A stretch of 5,275 nt of DNA, taken from contig JAADGY010000024.1 of assembly GCA_013152165.1 (NCBI GenBank), positions 3,924 to 9,198 on the forward strand, given 5' to 3'. A program made the position numbers and the translations under genes. Source of the DNA: a bacterium. Lineage in GTDB: Bacteria > Patescibacteriota > Microgenomatia > JAADGY01. The notes below the pieces were generated by a model that saw only the letters and a list, made by a program, of their open reading frames with translations, did not search any database and was not told the origin of the DNA. The first letter of the stretch is position 1. Each line of letters begins with the position of its first letter. Positions 1-5,275 of this stretch are shown here, one piece after another.

Positions 1-7
1 GAGGCGA

Positions 8-68
8 GTAGATTTAAGATTTGACATGTAGATTTGAGATTTGCGTTTTGACATTTAAGATTTAGCAT
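8..68. repeat. Degenerate direct repeats, period 20-21 bases, in the leader of the operon
   Basis: The motif ATTTAAGATTT occurs at 12-22 and 53-63, with a one-base variant (ATTTGAGATTT) at 32-42, so the copies start 20 and 21 bases apart. The flanks are partly shared: GTAG precedes the first two copies, and TTGACAT follows the first copy and precedes the third. No open reading frame of note covers it. Short AT-rich, GATTT-like runs between genes are, to my recollection, common in CPR genomes. The left end may continue outside the window. It could be decayed tandem repeat, or a binding array given the spacing of about two helical turns. Confidence 0.6.
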
Positions 69-79
69 TTTTTATCTTA

Positions 80-108
80 TTACCTATTTCCTATTCTTTG
101 TTTATAAT
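80..108 (+). promoter_or_regulatory. Probable sigma-70 type promoter of the DUF362 operon
   Basis: A perfect -10 box, TATAAT, lies at 103-108. The best -35 position at 17 bases spacing is TTACCT (80-85), which matches TTGACA at only three of six positions, so the promoter rests on its -10 box. Transcription would start about seven bases after the box, at about 114-116, which coincides with the ATG at 115. No Shine-Dalgarno sequence lies before that ATG. Together this suggests a leaderless or nearly leaderless message. Confidence 0.5.
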
Positions 109-114
109 GTTTCT

Positions 115-1206
115 ATGGCCTTACCAATCGTTGCTCTTAAAAAAACCGCACCTAAGACTATTTTCAAAGACTACTTTGACCTTTTCGACAAAGCTCAACT
201 TTTAAACACGCTTGATAAAAGCGTCCCGGTTGTTTTAAAGCTTAACCTCTCATGGACTCGGATGTACCCGGCCTGCTCTACGCCCCCTTGGCAGTTCGAG
301 GCCGTGGTCAGATACCTGCTTGAATCCGGCTGGCATGAAAAAGACATTATTCCCATTGAACATCGCACCGTTGTTACCAATGTTGAAAAAGGCGCCCTTA
401 ACAACAAATGGATGTCTGTAGTTGATAGATACAAACTTAAGTTTCATTTTTTAACCGAAGCTAAATGGCGCCGTTTTGAACCCAAACAATACAAGCCCCT
501 TATCATCCATAAAATCTTTCCCGATCAAGGCGTCCTTTTGCCAGAGGTCATCTTCGGCAAAAACATCATCCACTTTCCAACCGTTAAAATGCATGTCTTT
601 ACCACCATCACCGGCGCTATCAAAAATGCCTATGGCCTGTTAACCGAAAAAAGACACTACGGCCACCGCTTCATTCATCAAATGGTGGTTGACCTATTAG
701 GAATTCAAAAAGAAATAACCGCCGGCTATTTTGCGGTTATGGACGGCACAACCGTTGGCAAAGGCTCCGGCCCCCGGGCCATGGATTGGCAGGTTAAAAA
801 CGTTATCCTGGCCTCGGCCGACGCCGTCGCCCTGGATGCTACCAGCGCCTATTTAATGGGTTTTAACCCTGCCTCGCGCCGGCTTAAATTTATTGCCTTG
901 GCCGCCCAAAAGGGTTTAGGTGAGTATCAAAAAGACAAAATTAAATACCTAGGCGACACTAATCTTTTGAACCGGCCTTGGAACTTTACCCCGGCCGATA
1001 CCTTTGCTTCCTCCGGCCAGAAACTTATTTATCACCACACTCCTTTGTGGTTAGAAAAACTCCTGCTTCAAACCATCATCGCCCCCTGGTCATACTTTGC
1101 TTCTTGGCTTTACCACGATATATATTGGTGGTATGCCAAGGGCGCCCGCCGCCAGCGCCGATGGCTTGAAACCACGCCTTGGGGCCAATTATTTTCTTCT
1201 TATTAA
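115..1206 (+). CDS. DUF362 domain-containing protein without ferredoxin domain
   Basis: A 363-residue soluble-looking protein of the DUF362 family. Visible family blocks are VVLKLNLSW (39-47), the H-F-P-x-V-K-M-H and TGAIKNAYGL segment (153-175), MDGTTVGKGSGPR (209-221), and ILASADAVALDATSAYLMGF (231-250). Many DUF362 proteins carry a C-terminal ferredoxin-like part with cysteine clusters; here I see a single cysteine (54), so iron-sulfur binding of that kind is unlikely. The C-terminal tail (about 305-345) is rich in Trp, Tyr and Leu and then in Arg (345-349), so it might touch the membrane. ATG at 115 is chosen because the next Met (50) would cut the first motif. It is first in a tight operon with two membrane-protein genes. 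The biochemical role is not known; a part in envelope or lipid-linked metabolism is inferred from context only. Confidence 0.85.
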   Translation: MALPIVALKKTAPKTIFKDYFDLFDKAQLLNTLDKSVPVVLKLNLSWTRMYPACSTPPWQFEAVVRYLLESGWHEKDIIPIEHRTVVTNVEKGALNNKWMSVVDRYKLKFHFLTEAKWRRFEPKQYKPLIIHKIFPDQGVLLPEVIFGKNIIHFPTVKMHVFTTITGAIKNAYGLLTEKRHYGHRFIHQMVVDLLGIQKEITAGYFAVMDGTTVGKGSGPRAMDWQVKNVILASADAVALDATSAYLMGFNPASRRLKFIALAAQKGLGEYQKDKIKYLGDTNLLNRPWNFTPADTFASSGQKLIYHHTPLWLEKLLLQTIIAPWSYFASWLYHDIYWWYAKGARRQRRWLETTPWGQLFSSY

Positions 1207-1208
1207 AA

Positions 1209-2204
1209 ATGTTAACCGCTAAACTCAAACACATCTTTGTTAGGTTAGAAGTTCAAATTCTTGCCGCTTTTTTATTCGGCCTAATCTTTTTCACCTTTTT
1301 AAGTTTCTGGGGCAACTACCAGCATGTTTTCCAAAACATCAGCCGCTTTCCTATAAAGCTTGCCCTCCTTGCTCTTTCAGCCACTTTCCTAAATTACCTC
1401 TTAAGATTTTTCCGCTTTCATTATCTTCTTAAACAAACTCACCTAAACTTAAAACTCCGCCACGCTGTAGCTACCTTTTTTTCGGGATTAGCCGCCTCAG
1501 TCACCCCGGCCAAATCAGGCGAGTTAACCAAGGCCTACTTTATCAAAAAGCTGTCCCTTACCAAAACCACCTTTTCAACCGCCGCTCCCATAGTCATCTT
1601 TGAAAGGCTGAGCGACGCTTTAGGCACTTTAGTTTTGATGTCATGGGGCTTATGGTATTACCCTCAAGCTCGCTTTTTGATCTTTTTCGTTGTCATTGCC
1701 GTCACCTTTTTTCTTTTTCTAATCACCCACCAAGCCGCCTTCGACCGTATCTATTTTATTCTTAAAAAATTCGCCTTTTTGGACTCGATGACCAATCATA
1801 TGCACAACTTCCATGTCTCATTAAAAAACTTGCTCACCCCCCGCAATCTAATTTTTAGCTCCTTTTTAGCCTTAATTGCCTGGTCCTTTGAAGTTGTTAC
1901 CTTTGCCTTGGTTTTTTACGGCTTAACCCAGCACATAAACTTTCACATCATCGCCATCCTGGCCTTTATCTTTACTTTTACCTCGATACTGGGTTTTCTT
2001 ACCATGATCCCCGGCGGCCTGGGCGTTACCGAAGGCAGCAAGCTTGGCCTGTTGACGCTTTTCTTTGCCCTTGACAAATCACTGGCTGTTAGTATTGTTA
2101 TCTTAGTTAGAATATTTACTTTATGGTTCGGCGTTTCCTTAGGCGTTATCGCCTTATTTTACTTAACTTCGCTTTTGGCTAAAAATGCTTACACAAACAC
2201 TTAA
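1209..2204 (+). CDS. Flippase-like integral membrane protein (lysylphosphatidylglycerol synthase TM region family, UPF0104-like)
   Basis: A 331-residue, very hydrophobic protein with about seven or eight membrane segments. It shows the hallmark blocks of the LPG_synthase_TM family: SVTPAKSGELTKAYFIK (97-113), FERLSDALG (131-139), and MIPGGLGVTEGSKLGLL (266-282). The length fits the stand-alone form; the cytosolic aminoacyl-transfer domain of true MprF is absent, so it is not an MprF. Stand-alone members are thought to move or handle lipid-linked molecules, but the substrate cannot be read from sequence. The ATG at 1209 follows the DUF362 stop by two bases. A TTG ten codons earlier (1179) would overlap that gene and adds nothing conserved. 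No clear Shine-Dalgarno is present, so translation may depend on coupling. The 3' end overlaps the next gene by 20 bases. Confidence 0.85.
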   Translation: MLTAKLKHIFVRLEVQILAAFLFGLIFFTFLSFWGNYQHVFQNISRFPIKLALLALSATFLNYLLRFFRFHYLLKQTHLNLKLRHAVATFFSGLAASVTPAKSGELTKAYFIKKLSLTKTTFSTAAPIVIFERLSDALGTLVLMSWGLWYYPQARFLIFFVVIAVTFFLFLITHQAAFDRIYFILKKFAFLDSMTNHMHNFHVSLKNLLTPRNLIFSSFLALIAWSFEVVTFALVFYGLTQHINFHIIAILAFIFTFTSILGFLTMIPGGLGVTEGSKLGLLTLFFALDKSLAVSIVILVRIFTLWFGVSLGVIALFYLTSLLAKNAYTNT

Positions 2205-4242
2205 CCAGTTCGGCTACATCTTCGCTTCTTTTTGGCCCTGGTTTATCATCCTTTTTTCCTTTTTTTTAAGCGGAGCTTTGTTGTTTGGGCCCCTTATCAT
2301 TCGCCTTAAGAAGCCGTCTTTTACCTTTGGTGCTTATCTAAGCTTCACCCTGTTTAGTTTGATAGTCTGGCAGCTTTCCTATCTTAAGCTTTTACCGCTT
2401 AATCATATTAACCTAGCTTGGGCCGCTTGGCTTATTCTCAGCCTTGTTTTTTACCTTTTCCTAAACCCGGTTAAACTTAGCCTTTTGCGTTTAAAATCTT
2501 TGTTAAAAGAATTCACCCTTTTTTCCTTGCTGTTGGCCTTTTGGTTTTGGGTTAGGGGGTTTCAGCCAGACATCATCGGCCTTGAAAAGTACATGGATCT
2601 TGGCTTTCTTAACTCTCTTGTTAAAACTTCTTATCTGCCGGTCAAAGACATGTGGTGGATCGGCGGCAGTATTAATTATTACTACTTTGGCCATTATCTG
2701 TCCGCTGTCTTAACCCTGCTGTCTTCTCTGCCGACTTACTTTACCTATAACCTTAGCCTGGCTACCATCTTTGCCGCCGCCTTCCTGCTTATCTTCTCTG
2801 TTGTTTTTAATCTCTTATCTTTTTCCTTCCCCAATTTAAACCCTAAAAAGATTTTGGCGCTAAGCCTTTTGGCCGCCGTCTTTTTAAACTTTGCTTCAAA
2901 CTGGCAGACACCCTATGGAGTCATCACCGCCAAACTCCATCAATCAACCCGGAGTTTTTATTGGTATCCTGACGCCACCCGCTTTATCGACTATCGCCCC
3001 GACAGCCAAGATAAAACCATCCATGAATTTCCGGCCTATTCCCACGTTGTCGCCGACCTCCACGGCCATTTATCAGCCCTGCCCATTGAGTTGGCCTTGG
3101 TTTTGCTTTTAATCATTTATCTTTTTACCCTGCCGGCTGCTCGTTTTTCTAACATCCACTTTATTATCTCCGCCATCGCCGGCGCCCTCATCGGCGCCCT
3201 CTTCATGACCAACAGCTGGGACATGATGGGCTTTGCCCTTCTTTGGGGCTTGGCCATAATTCTTAAATATGCCTTTTCTCGGCCTCCACAGGCCTCTTTC
3301 AAAAACTTTACCTTCTCGGCTCTTGCCTCCCTTGGGACCTTCATTACTGCCGTTACTCTTTTTAAGCTTCACTTCACTCCTTTTTTCAAGGGCATAGGTG
3401 CTGTTAGGGCTCGATCCCCCTTATGGATGTGGTTTTTATTATGGGGCGCTTTTCTTACGCCGGTCCTTTTTAACCTGCCCTGGGTGAAAAAATGGTTCAA
3501 ATCAACCCAGACCAAAATCTTGGTTTTCAGCGGCTTGTTCATCGCTGTTTACCTGCTTTTATTCCCGGAGGTCTTTTACTTAAAGGATATCTACATTGCC
3601 AGCTTTCACCGGGCCAACACCATGTTCAAACTCACCTATCAAGCCTACATAATCCTTACTTTTCTAACCCCGTTTTTTATTGTTTTGCTAGCCAAACGCA
3701 GACTAAAACTCCTTCTTTATTTAGCTATCCTTGGGTTTACTCTGCCGCTTATGTACCCGCTTTATTCTATTCCGGGCTATTACGGCCGGATAACACCGTC
3801 ACGCTGGCAGGCGGGCTACGGTTGGAGCTATCTTAAAAAACAAACCAAAGGCGATTTTCAATTAATCACCTTTATCGCTAAAAACATCAAAGGCCAGCCC
3901 AACATCGTCGAAGCCGTCGGCGATGGCTATACCCAATTTGCCCGCGTCTCTGCCAACACCGGCCTGCCAACCGTTTTAGGCTGGCCGGTCCATGAATGGC
4001 TGTGGCGCAACCAAGGCTATGGCCCGATCGGCCAAAGGCGCCAAGAAATTGCTGATTTTTACCAAAAAAACACCACTCTTTCCCAAAAGAAAAGCTTTAT
4101 TCAAAAGTATAATATAAAATACATCGTCATCGGTTGGGCCGAAAGACAAGCTTACTCTAATCTGGACCTGGACAACCTGTTAAAGCTGGGCAAAACCGTC
4201 TTTTTCGATAAGCAAACTCAAACTTATCTGATCAAAACCTAG
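2185..4242 (+). CDS. DUF2298 'YYY' membrane protein, GT-C-like
   Basis: A 685-residue polytopic membrane protein, about a dozen hydrophobic segments, followed by a soluble C-terminal region from about 545. It matches DUF2298 (the Chloroflexi/archaeal YYY family): LEKYMDLGFLNSL (133-145), DMWWIGGSINYYYFGH (155-170) with the three tyrosines that name the family, EFPAYSHVVADLHGH (281-295), NSWDMMGF (343-350), HRANTMFKLTYQAY (475-488), and in the tail VSANTGLPTVLGWPVHEWLW (588-607) and WAER (651-654). I recall the family being grouped with GT-C glycosyltransferases; the Asp/Glu/His-rich loop 281-295 would suit an active site on the outer face. Sugar transfer from a lipid carrier is therefore likely but unproven. 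The ATG lies inside the flippase-like gene (20-base overlap), implying translational coupling. The stop shares CTAG with the convergent gene. Confidence 0.88.
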   Translation: MLTQTLNQFGYIFASFWPWFIILFSFFLSGALLFGPLIIRLKKPSFTFGAYLSFTLFSLIVWQLSYLKLLPLNHINLAWAAWLILSLVFYLFLNPVKLSLLRLKSLLKEFTLFSLLLAFWFWVRGFQPDIIGLEKYMDLGFLNSLVKTSYLPVKDMWWIGGSINYYYFGHYLSAVLTLLSSLPTYFTYNLSLATIFAAAFLLIFSVVFNLLSFSFPNLNPKKILALSLLAAVFLNFASNWQTPYGVITAKLHQSTRSFYWYPDATRFIDYRPDSQDKTIHEFPAYSHVVADLHGHLSALPIELALVLLLIIYLFTLPAARFSNIHFIISAIAGALIGALFMTNSWDMMGFALLWGLAIILKYAFSRPPQASFKNFTFSALASLGTFITAVTLFKLHFTPFFKGIGAVRARSPLWMWFLLWGAFLTPVLFNLPWVKKWFKSTQTKILVFSGLFIAVYLLLFPEVFYLKDIYIASFHRANTMFKLTYQAYIILTFLTPFFIVLLAKRRLKLLLYLAILGFTLPLMYPLYSIPGYYGRITPSRWQAGYGWSYLKKQTKGDFQLITFIAKNIKGQPNIVEAVGDGYTQFARVSANTGLPTVLGWPVHEWLWRNQGYGPIGQRRQEIADFYQKNTTLSQKKSFIQKYNIKYIVIGWAERQAYSNLDLDNLLKLGKTVFFDKQTQTYLIKT

Positions 4243-4586
4243 GTGGGTAAAAAGTATATCTTGAACACCGACAGCTGAACCCCGGTTATCATTTCTATTG
4301 CCTTGATTATGATTAGACTGCCAACCAGAATCAACAGGCCGACCACCGCATAAGTAATCGTGTTTCTGGCTTGGGTTACCTTTTGCTCTTCATCGCCAGC
4401 CGTCAGCCATAAAAACCCGCCGTATAAAAGATAAACAAAAACCAACAGGCCCGCCAGCGTTGTCGCAATCTGAAGCACTCTAGCAATAATCACCTCTATG
4501 CCGGTTAGGGTAGGGACATTGCAATCCGCACAGCCCGGAACCCCGGTTATATAATGAAGCCCCTCTTCCCATTTCTCTAATGCCAT
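4239..4586 (-). CDS. Pilin-like small membrane protein (type IV secretion pilin family, distal paralogue)
   Basis: A 115-residue protein with two membrane segments (about 32-58 and 75-100) joined by a charged loop. The block GGFLWLTAGDEEQKV (56-70), then ARNTITYAVVGLLI (73-86), is the pattern of the small pilin-like family (T4SS_pilin, related to VirB2/TrbC) common in CPR bacteria. The neighbour at 4658-5005 has the same length and layout (GGFEWLTSGGD at the same place), so they are paralogues. No N-terminal signal peptide is seen; residues 1-28 are polar with a C-A-D-C pair (19-22) lacking in the paralogue. ATG is the only plausible start, with no clear ribosome site; a 14-base palindrome abuts it. 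It may form surface pili or a secretion or uptake channel; no other T4SS gene is in view, so this is family-level inference. Confidence 0.8.
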   Translation of the reverse strand: MALEKWEEGLHYITGVPGCADCNVPTLTGIEVIIARVLQIATTLAGLLVFVYLLYGGFLWLTAGDEEQKVTQARNTITYAVVGLLILVGSLIIIKAIEMITGVQLSVFKIYFLPT

Positions 4587-4600
4587 AAAACTGCAGTTTT
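4587..4600. repeat. Perfect 14-base palindrome directly before a start codon
   Basis: AAAACTGCAGTTTT is its own reverse complement and touches the ATG of the minus-strand pilin-like gene. As RNA it could fold into a five-pair stem with a UGCA loop where a ribosome site would be expected; as DNA it could bind a dimeric regulator. Both uses are guesses; a chance AT-rich palindrome is possible. Confidence 0.5.
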
Positions 4601-4607
4601 ACTCAAA

Positions 4608-4636
4608 ATAATATTAATATTAAACCGCTCACTTAA
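4608..4636 (-). promoter_or_regulatory. Weak candidate promoter for the distal pilin-like gene
   Basis: On the minus strand TATTAT (4608-4613) is a five-of-six -10 box, 21 bases before the ATG. At 17 bases spacing the -35 position reads TTAAGT (4631-4636), only three of six. The -10 box overlaps a 14-base AT palindrome (TAATATTAATATTA, 4609-4622). It would let the second paralogue be expressed separately, downstream of the terminator-like hairpin. AT-rich DNA gives such boxes easily, so confidence is low. Confidence 0.25.
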
Positions 4637-4679
4637 AACACCCCGTAACAACTGCGACTATTTTGTCGCACCGGGGGTG
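4635..4679 (-). terminator. Terminator-like hairpin spanning the stop codon of the proximal pilin-like gene
   Basis: Reading the minus strand, an inner stem TGCGAC/GTCGCA (4665-4670 with 4653-4658) closes a six-base loop that holds most of the TAG stop. An outer stem pairs CACCCCCG (4672-4679) with CGGGGTG (4639-4645), with one bulged base and an uneven interior loop. TTTT follows (4635-4638), then AAG. The short T run and interior loop suggest partial rather than complete termination, leaving reduced read-through into the distal paralogue. Confidence 0.55.
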
Positions 4680-5005
4680 GTGATTTGCTTTATAGGCAAA
4701 CCGTTAGTGAAGAAGTCAAATCCGAACAAAGCTCCGATAAGCTTGATCAAGCCATAAGATGCGGCCACGATCGCAAACCCAATCAAAGCCGATGTGATTT
4801 TCTTTTGAGCATTCTCGATCTTTCCAGAGTCGCCGCCGGAAGTCAGCCATTCAAAGCCGCCCCAGATCAAATAAACAAACACCGCCAAAGCTCCAAAAAT
4901 AATCGCCATCGTCATAACCCCGCTGATCAACTGTCCAACATTATCAAAATAAGACACTTTTGGTGCCCCTACTTTAATTGTTTCATCCGCATACACGTTA
5001 AACAT
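4658..5005 (-). CDS. Pilin-like small membrane protein (type IV secretion pilin family, proximal paralogue)
   Basis: A 115-residue protein with a polar N-terminus (1-22), two membrane segments (about 24-48 and 72-94), and a short polar tail ending TTPGATK. The signature is GGFEWLTSGGDSGKIENAQ (49-67) followed by KKITSALIGFAIV (68-80), the common CPR pilin-like pattern. There is no clear cleavable signal peptide and no cysteine. The start is set by a strong AAGGAGG site four bases before the ATG, itself behind a consensus promoter, so this is probably an abundant protein, as a structural pilin subunit would be. It likely sits in the cytoplasmic membrane before assembly into a filament or channel. 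Assignment to the family is good; the exact machine (conjugation-like, uptake, attachment) is not shown by the window. Confidence 0.82.
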   Translation of the reverse strand: MFNVYADETIKVGAPKVSYFDNVGQLISGVMTMAIIFGALAVFVYLIWGGFEWLTSGGDSGKIENAQKKITSALIGFAIVAASYGLIKLIGALFGFDFFTNGLPIKQITTPGATK

Positions 5006-5009
5006 ATTT

Positions 5010-5016
5010 CCTCCTT
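5010..5016 (-). promoter_or_regulatory. Strong Shine-Dalgarno site of the proximal pilin-like gene
   Basis: AAGGAGG on the minus strand, with AAAT between it and the ATG ending at 5005. It is the only clear ribosome site in the window; the other complete genes lack one. It fixes the start of the 115-residue protein. Confidence 0.85.
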
Positions 5017-5019
5017 TAA

Positions 5020-5037
5020 TTGCTTTAATAACAGCAA
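5020..5037 (-). other. Small hairpin in the 5' leader of the proximal pilin-like gene
   Basis: TTGCT (5033-5037) pairs with AGCAA (5020-5024) across an eight-base loop, GTTATTAA, on the minus strand. It lies at the very start of the expected transcript, just ahead of the ribosome site, and leaves that site free. A message-stabilising 5' hairpin is possible, but the stem is only five pairs, mostly A-T. Confidence 0.35.
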
Positions 5038-5046
5038 ATTTAGCTA

Positions 5047-5075
5047 ATTATAACCCCCCCTATATCCCTTGTCAA
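5047..5075 (-). promoter_or_regulatory. Consensus sigma-70 promoter for the proximal pilin-like gene
   Basis: On the minus strand TTGACA (5070-5075) and TATAAT (5047-5052) are both perfect and are separated by exactly 17 bases. The spacer contains a run of seven G (5054-5060). Transcription should begin near 5040, giving a leader of about 35 bases that contains a small hairpin and AAGGAGG. The -35 box includes the TGA stop of the upstream gene. Confidence 0.85.
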
Positions 5076-5275
5076 TCACTTACCAAATTGCGCCCCGGCT
5101 CTTGAGTTGGTATTTTCTTTTTTAAAAAATGACCCAGCCGCTTAATGAATTCTCTTTCCAAATGAACAAAACTAAAAGCAGTTTTAAGCCGCTCTTTTTT
5201 CAAAAAAGACTGAATATGATACATACTATAATTACAAAAAGACCAAGAAGCTCTTGTTGATAAACTAAAGCCTGC
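5072..5275 (-). CDS. 3' end of an unrecognised protein (partial)
   Basis: The minus strand stays open from the window edge for 67 codons and ends in TGA at 5072-5074; the other two minus frames are broken by stops. The visible C-terminal part begins AGFSLSTRASWSFCNYSMY and continues with basic and aromatic stretches (SFLKKERLKTAF, then EFIKRLGHFLKKK) before ending NLVSD. There is no membrane segment; the Lys/Arg-rich, partly amphipathic tail could lie against the membrane, as in the ends of some family 2 glycosyltransferases, but I do not recognise the family. The gene start is outside the window. Its stop lies within the next gene's -35 box, so the coding end and the promoter share bases. 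Confidence 0.6.
   Translation of the reverse strand, partial: AGFSLSTRASWSFCNYSMYHIQSFLKKERLKTAFSFVHLEREFIKRLGHFLKKKIPTQEPGRNLVSD

Noticed and set aside
195..447. Minus-strand open frames opposite the start of the DUF362 gene
   Set aside because: They lie wholly within a gene with clear family motifs and have no recognisable protein features or ribosome site.
1179..1208. TTG start ten codons upstream for the flippase-like gene
   Set aside because: It would overlap the DUF362 gene by 28 bases, adds no conserved residues, and the ATG at 1209 sits naturally two bases after the previous stop.
1209..2204. Possible MprF (lysyl-phosphatidylglycerol synthase)
   Set aside because: Only the membrane part is present; the C-terminal aminoacyl-transferase domain is missing and no separate one is encoded in the window.
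3109..3372. Two overlapping minus-strand frames rich in Lys, Arg and Gly
   Set aside because: They are antisense to hydrophobic codons of the DUF2298 gene; the composition is what the complement of such codons produces.
1209..4242. Strong pyrimidine (T-rich) bias of the plus strand
   Set aside because: Explained by codons for Leu, Phe, Ile and Val in two membrane proteins rather than by a special element.
4685..5047. Plus-strand 120-residue frame opposite the proximal pilin-like gene
   Set aside because: The minus frame has family motifs, a consensus promoter and a strong ribosome site; the plus frame has none and shows low-complexity polar composition.
5192..5208. T6-G-A6 inverted repeat on the minus strand that resembles a terminator
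   Set aside because: It lies inside the open partial gene (SFLKKER codons), and the stem is A-T only.

Overview
The window looks like a piece of a Candidate Phyla Radiation (Patescibacteria) chromosome, most likely the Microgenomates side. This is inferred from gene content: two small pilin-like proteins of the kind that CPR genomes carry in number, next to a DUF2298 'YYY' membrane protein, with short spacers and overlapping genes. The rightmost reading frame ends in TGA just before a good promoter, and the other frames end in TAA or TAG. That fits the standard bacterial code and argues weakly against the CPR lineages that read TGA as glycine. No rRNA, tRNA, CRISPR array, transposase or phage gene is visible.

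Left part (1-4242, plus strand): a 114-base leader holds three copies of an 11-base motif spaced 20-21 bases apart, then a TATAAT box only six bases before the first start codon. Three tightly packed genes follow: a DUF362 protein without the usual ferredoxin part, a flippase-like membrane protein of the lysylphosphatidylglycerol synthase TM family, and a large DUF2298 membrane protein. The spacing is 2 bases and then a 20-base overlap, so they are almost certainly one operon. None of the three has a clear Shine-Dalgarno sequence. The two membrane proteins suggest work on lipid-linked sugars or glycans at the cell envelope; the DUF362 role is unknown.

Right part (4239-5275, minus strand): two 115-residue paralogues of the type IV secretion pilin-like family (two membrane segments around a GGF-W-LT-G loop) run toward the left operon. 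The distal one meets the DUF2298 gene tail to tail, the two stops sharing one CTAG. The proximal one has a textbook promoter (TTGACA, 17 bases, TATAAT), a short leader with a small hairpin, and a strong AAGGAGG ribosome site, so it is probably highly expressed. A terminator-like hairpin containing its stop codon separates it from the second paralogue. At the right edge lies the 3' end of another minus-strand gene, whose TGA stop sits inside the -35 box of the pilin promoter.

Nothing here proves a new system. The most interesting points are the uncharacterised three-gene envelope operon, the contrast between its SD-less and probably leaderless start and the strong promoter and SD of the neighbouring pilin gene, and the compact control region between the two pilin paralogues.
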